Shown here: positions 62,920 to 64,000 of the stretch, in pieces
How the letters are laid out: each line of letters begins with the position of its first letter
Position numbering within the stretch: position 1 is the stretch's first letter
The notes under the pieces: model-generated
Told to the model about the DNA's origin: nothing
What the model saw: only the letters and a program-made list of their open reading frames with translations
The model's database searches: none
Source: UBA4416 sp020846025
Lineage (GTDB): Bacteria; Bacteroidota; Bacteroidia; B-17B0; Aurantibacillaceae
Reading direction: 5' to 3'
Assembly (NCBI GenBank): GCA_963169295.1
Contig: CAUJDD010000102.1
Span: 77,946 to 141,945 of the forward strand
DNA: 64,000 bases
Position numbers and translations under genes: made by a program

Positions 62920-63122
62920 TAAATATTTGAGTTGTAAGAATATAGCTTCTATTACTAAGCAAAAAAGCCACCGATTTGCCTTAATTACGCAAGTCTAAGG
63001 TTTTAGGGTAAAAACTAGAAAAGGCGCTGAATTCAGCGCCTTTTCTAATTAAATAATTTCCTTTGACATGAAAAGAATTTATTGGATGTTGTTTTTTTCT
63101 TACCTTTAAGCTACTTATTTCT
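62920..63122. other. Intergenic region between helicase promoter and small membrane genes
   Basis: About 200 bases without a supported gene. It holds a 28-base perfect palindrome (63018-63045), and weak promoter-like elements for the rightward gene: TTTG at 63062-63065, TTG at 63082-63084 and TACCTTTA at 63101-63108, a near TAnnTTTG match 15 bases before the ATG at 63123. Confidence 0.4.
63018..63045. terminator. 28-base perfect palindrome, terminator-like hairpin
   Basis: The arms GAAAAGGCGCTGAA and TTCAGCGCCTTTTC are exact reverse complements with no loop bases. The GC core and T-run fit a bidirectional terminator, yet it lies between two divergent genes where no known transcript ends. It may end an unseen RNA from 62920-63018, insulate the small gene pair, or be a boundary sequence. 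Confidence 0.6.
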
Positions 63123-63401
63123 ATGGAAGGGTTCGGTACAAAAGATATCATATACATCATCAGCGGAATTGTTGCTGTTGTAGTAACTTTTTTGGGAACA
63201 AAACATAAACTAAAAGAGGACATTAGAGACAATAATGATGTTTTAAACAAGGACATTCATAAGTTGCAATTAGAAATGAAGGATTTAAAACATAGAGATG
63301 AATTACAACAACAGGTAATTGACCAAATAGGGAAACAAATCGACGGTGTAATACCGAAATTATTCGAAGTACTTAATCAGAAAAATAATGGCCGTAAATA
63401 A
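63123..63401 (+). CDS. Small membrane protein with coiled coil
   Basis: A 92-residue protein: one N-terminal span (about 8-25, IIYIISGIVAVVVTFLG), then a charged coiled coil (about 27-85, KLKEDIRDNNDVLNKDIHKLQLEMKDLKHRDELQQQVIDQI). The arrangement resembles holin-like or phage lysis-associated small proteins but no specific family is recognised. The next gene starts inside its last codons (14-base overlap). No homologue could be checked. Bounded by the palindrome at 63018 and the terminator at 63761. Confidence 0.6.
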   Translation: MEGFGTKDIIYIISGIVAVVVTFLGTKHKLKEDIRDNNDVLNKDIHKLQLEMKDLKHRDELQQQVIDQIGKQIDGVIPKLFEVLNQKNNGRK

Positions 63402-63654
63402 TCTTGATTATACTCGTTTAAATTATCTTAGCAATAAGATTAAAGCTAACACTGCTTCCAAATCGGAAAGAGATGAATATATGTTATCATTATATAAAAA
63501 TGGTAATATCACAAAAAATCAATACGATGATTATATTGCAAATCCAGGTAAATCATCTGATGATATTGTTAAAGCTGCTGTAACTATAGGCGGGGTCTTG
63601 CTTTTAGCCTATCTACTTTCTCAAATTTTTGATAGTAACAGTAGTAAGCGTTAA
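63388..63654 (+). CDS. Small tail-anchored membrane protein
   Basis: An 88-residue protein: polar, helical, tyrosine-rich N-terminal domain (about 1-60, LDYTRLNYLSNKIKANTASKSERDEYMLSLYKNGNITKNQYDDYIANPG) and a C-terminal span (about 66-82, AAVTIGGVLLLAYLLSQIF) with a short basic tail. It overlaps the preceding gene by 14 bases, so the two are likely made together. Function unknown; the pair could be a phage remnant, toxin/immunity or membrane complex. Confidence 0.6.
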   Translation: MAVNNLDYTRLNYLSNKIKANTASKSERDEYMLSLYKNGNITKNQYDDYIANPGKSSDDIVKAAVTIGGVLLLAYLLSQIFDSNSSKR

Positions 63655-63760
63655 TATCAAGAAATTATTTACAAAACTTTAAGGAATTGACCTTTTAGCT
63701 TACCAAAATTAAAGAAGAAAGGACCATAATTAGGGGAATTATACACAAAAGACACACATA

Positions 63761-63806
63761 AATAAAAAAGAGGCTGTCTCACTTTTGAGACAGCCTCTTT
63801 TTTATT
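63761..63806. terminator. Very strong bidirectional terminator
   Basis: Perfect 20-bp stem (63761-63780 against 63787-63806) with a 6-base loop. Core GAGGCTGTCTC/GAGACAGCCTC is flanked by A and T runs on both sides, so it would terminate transcripts arriving from either direction: the small gene pair from the left and the truncated gene from the right. Confidence 0.9.
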
Positions 63807-63817
63807 GTATTAGGTAA

Positions 63818-64000
63818 TTACAAACCTCCATGCATTAAGCGTGATGCAATGTTTTTTTTAGGAGCTTTTATTTTACAAATAGCTCCAAGCTGTTCAGATT
63901 TTTTTTGAAGTGTTTTAGCTAATTCATGAGATGAAACTATAAGTACAGGTTCTTCTTTTAACAATAAAGATTCTAAAAATCTTTTAGCGTCAAAAAATGA
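63818..64000 (-). CDS. C-terminal 60 residues of a gene running off the right edge
   Basis: Partial frame reading leftward from the window edge to the stop codon at 63818-63820. The visible part is basic and helical: SFFDAKRFLESLLLKEEPVLIVSSHELAKT, then LQKKSEQLGAICKIKAPKKN and the ending IASRLMHGGL. No motif is diagnostic and I cannot name the family. The stop codon is 12 bases after the terminator hairpin. The start lies beyond the window. Confidence 0.6.
   Translation of the reverse strand, partial: SFFDAKRFLESLLLKEEPVLIVSSHELAKTLQKKSEQLGAICKIKAPKKNIASRLMHGGL

Noticed and set aside
62981..63256. 91-residue minus-strand frame covering the palindrome and start of the small membrane gene
   Set aside because: It includes the terminator-like palindrome in its body and lacks family features; the plus-strand gene has a clear span and coiled coil.
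1..64000. CRISPR arrays, tRNA or rRNA genes, insertion sequences
   Set aside because: No regular spaced repeats, no cloverleaf with the T-loop consensus, no transposase frames and no terminal inverted repeats with target duplication were found by eye.

Overview
The window is a 64 kb chromosomal stretch of an AT-rich member of the Bacteroidota (order not determined from sequence alone). Lineage evidence: gliding/type IX secretion genes (GldF, GldG, a PorP/SprF protein, type A and type B T9SS C-terminal domains), an IspG with the large insert, the rpmB-rpmG-DUF4295-ftsY neighbourhood, absence of clear Shine-Dalgarno sequences, and promoters of the TTTG-N19/20-TAnnTTTG kind. It looks like ordinary, densely packed core genome. 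I saw no rRNA, tRNA, CRISPR array, insertion sequence or complete prophage.

Layout. 0.2-6.3 kb: lysine biosynthesis (aspartokinase, diaminopimelate decarboxylase), a secreted protein usually mislabelled asparagine synthetase B, an NTF2-like protein and a UbiD decarboxylase. 6.3-14.1 kb: signalling block with two SpoIIE/PP2C phosphatases, TPR and YfiR proteins, an ECF sigma factor with a membrane protein ending in a TonB-like domain, and a bactofilin-like beta-helix protein. 14-23.4 kb: glycosyltransferase, MqnE, a T9SS cargo protein, then a cobalamin riboswitch heading a TonB receptor, a DUF4465 T9SS protein and a BtuG-like lipoprotein, followed by a probable aminofutalosine deaminase. 23.4-31.2 kb: SiaB-type kinase, deoxynucleoside kinase, an SDR protein, a PAP2-like protein, gldF-gldG-DUF4340 and dnaN. 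31.2-36.1 kb: LuxR-type regulator, an unlisted 37-residue membrane microprotein, guaA, a LysM protein and DUF502. 36.2-38.8 kb: copper nitrite reductase, FGE-like lipoprotein and SCO protein. 38.8-52.4 kb: DUF58, a membrane pyrophosphatase fused to a YceI domain, a DUF255 thioredoxin protein, a RecD-like helicase with three T9SS-linked genes, ispG, engB and an acyltransferase. 52.5-58.4 kb: sodium symporter, two FkbM methyltransferases, a GT39-like protein and another methyltransferase. 58.4-64 kb: ftsY, SIMPL protein, L28/L33/DUF4295, a DEAD-box helicase with a structured leader, two small overlapping membrane-protein genes and a truncated gene at the right edge.

How the genes work together. 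UbiD, MqnE and the amidohydrolase point to menaquinone made by the futalosine route; NirK and SCO point to nitrite used as a respiratory acceptor. The B12 locus pairs a receptor with two surface proteins. The SiaB kinase and the two PP2C phosphatases could form a partner-switching system. The T9SS/gliding genes export the surface proteins encoded here. The most unusual items are the pyrophosphatase-YceI fusion, the T9SS-linked B12 locus, the TonB-domain partner of the ECF sigma factor, the bactofilin-like protein with an OB-like N-terminus, the microprotein, the DEAD-box leader and the small gene pair bounded by strong hairpins near the right edge.
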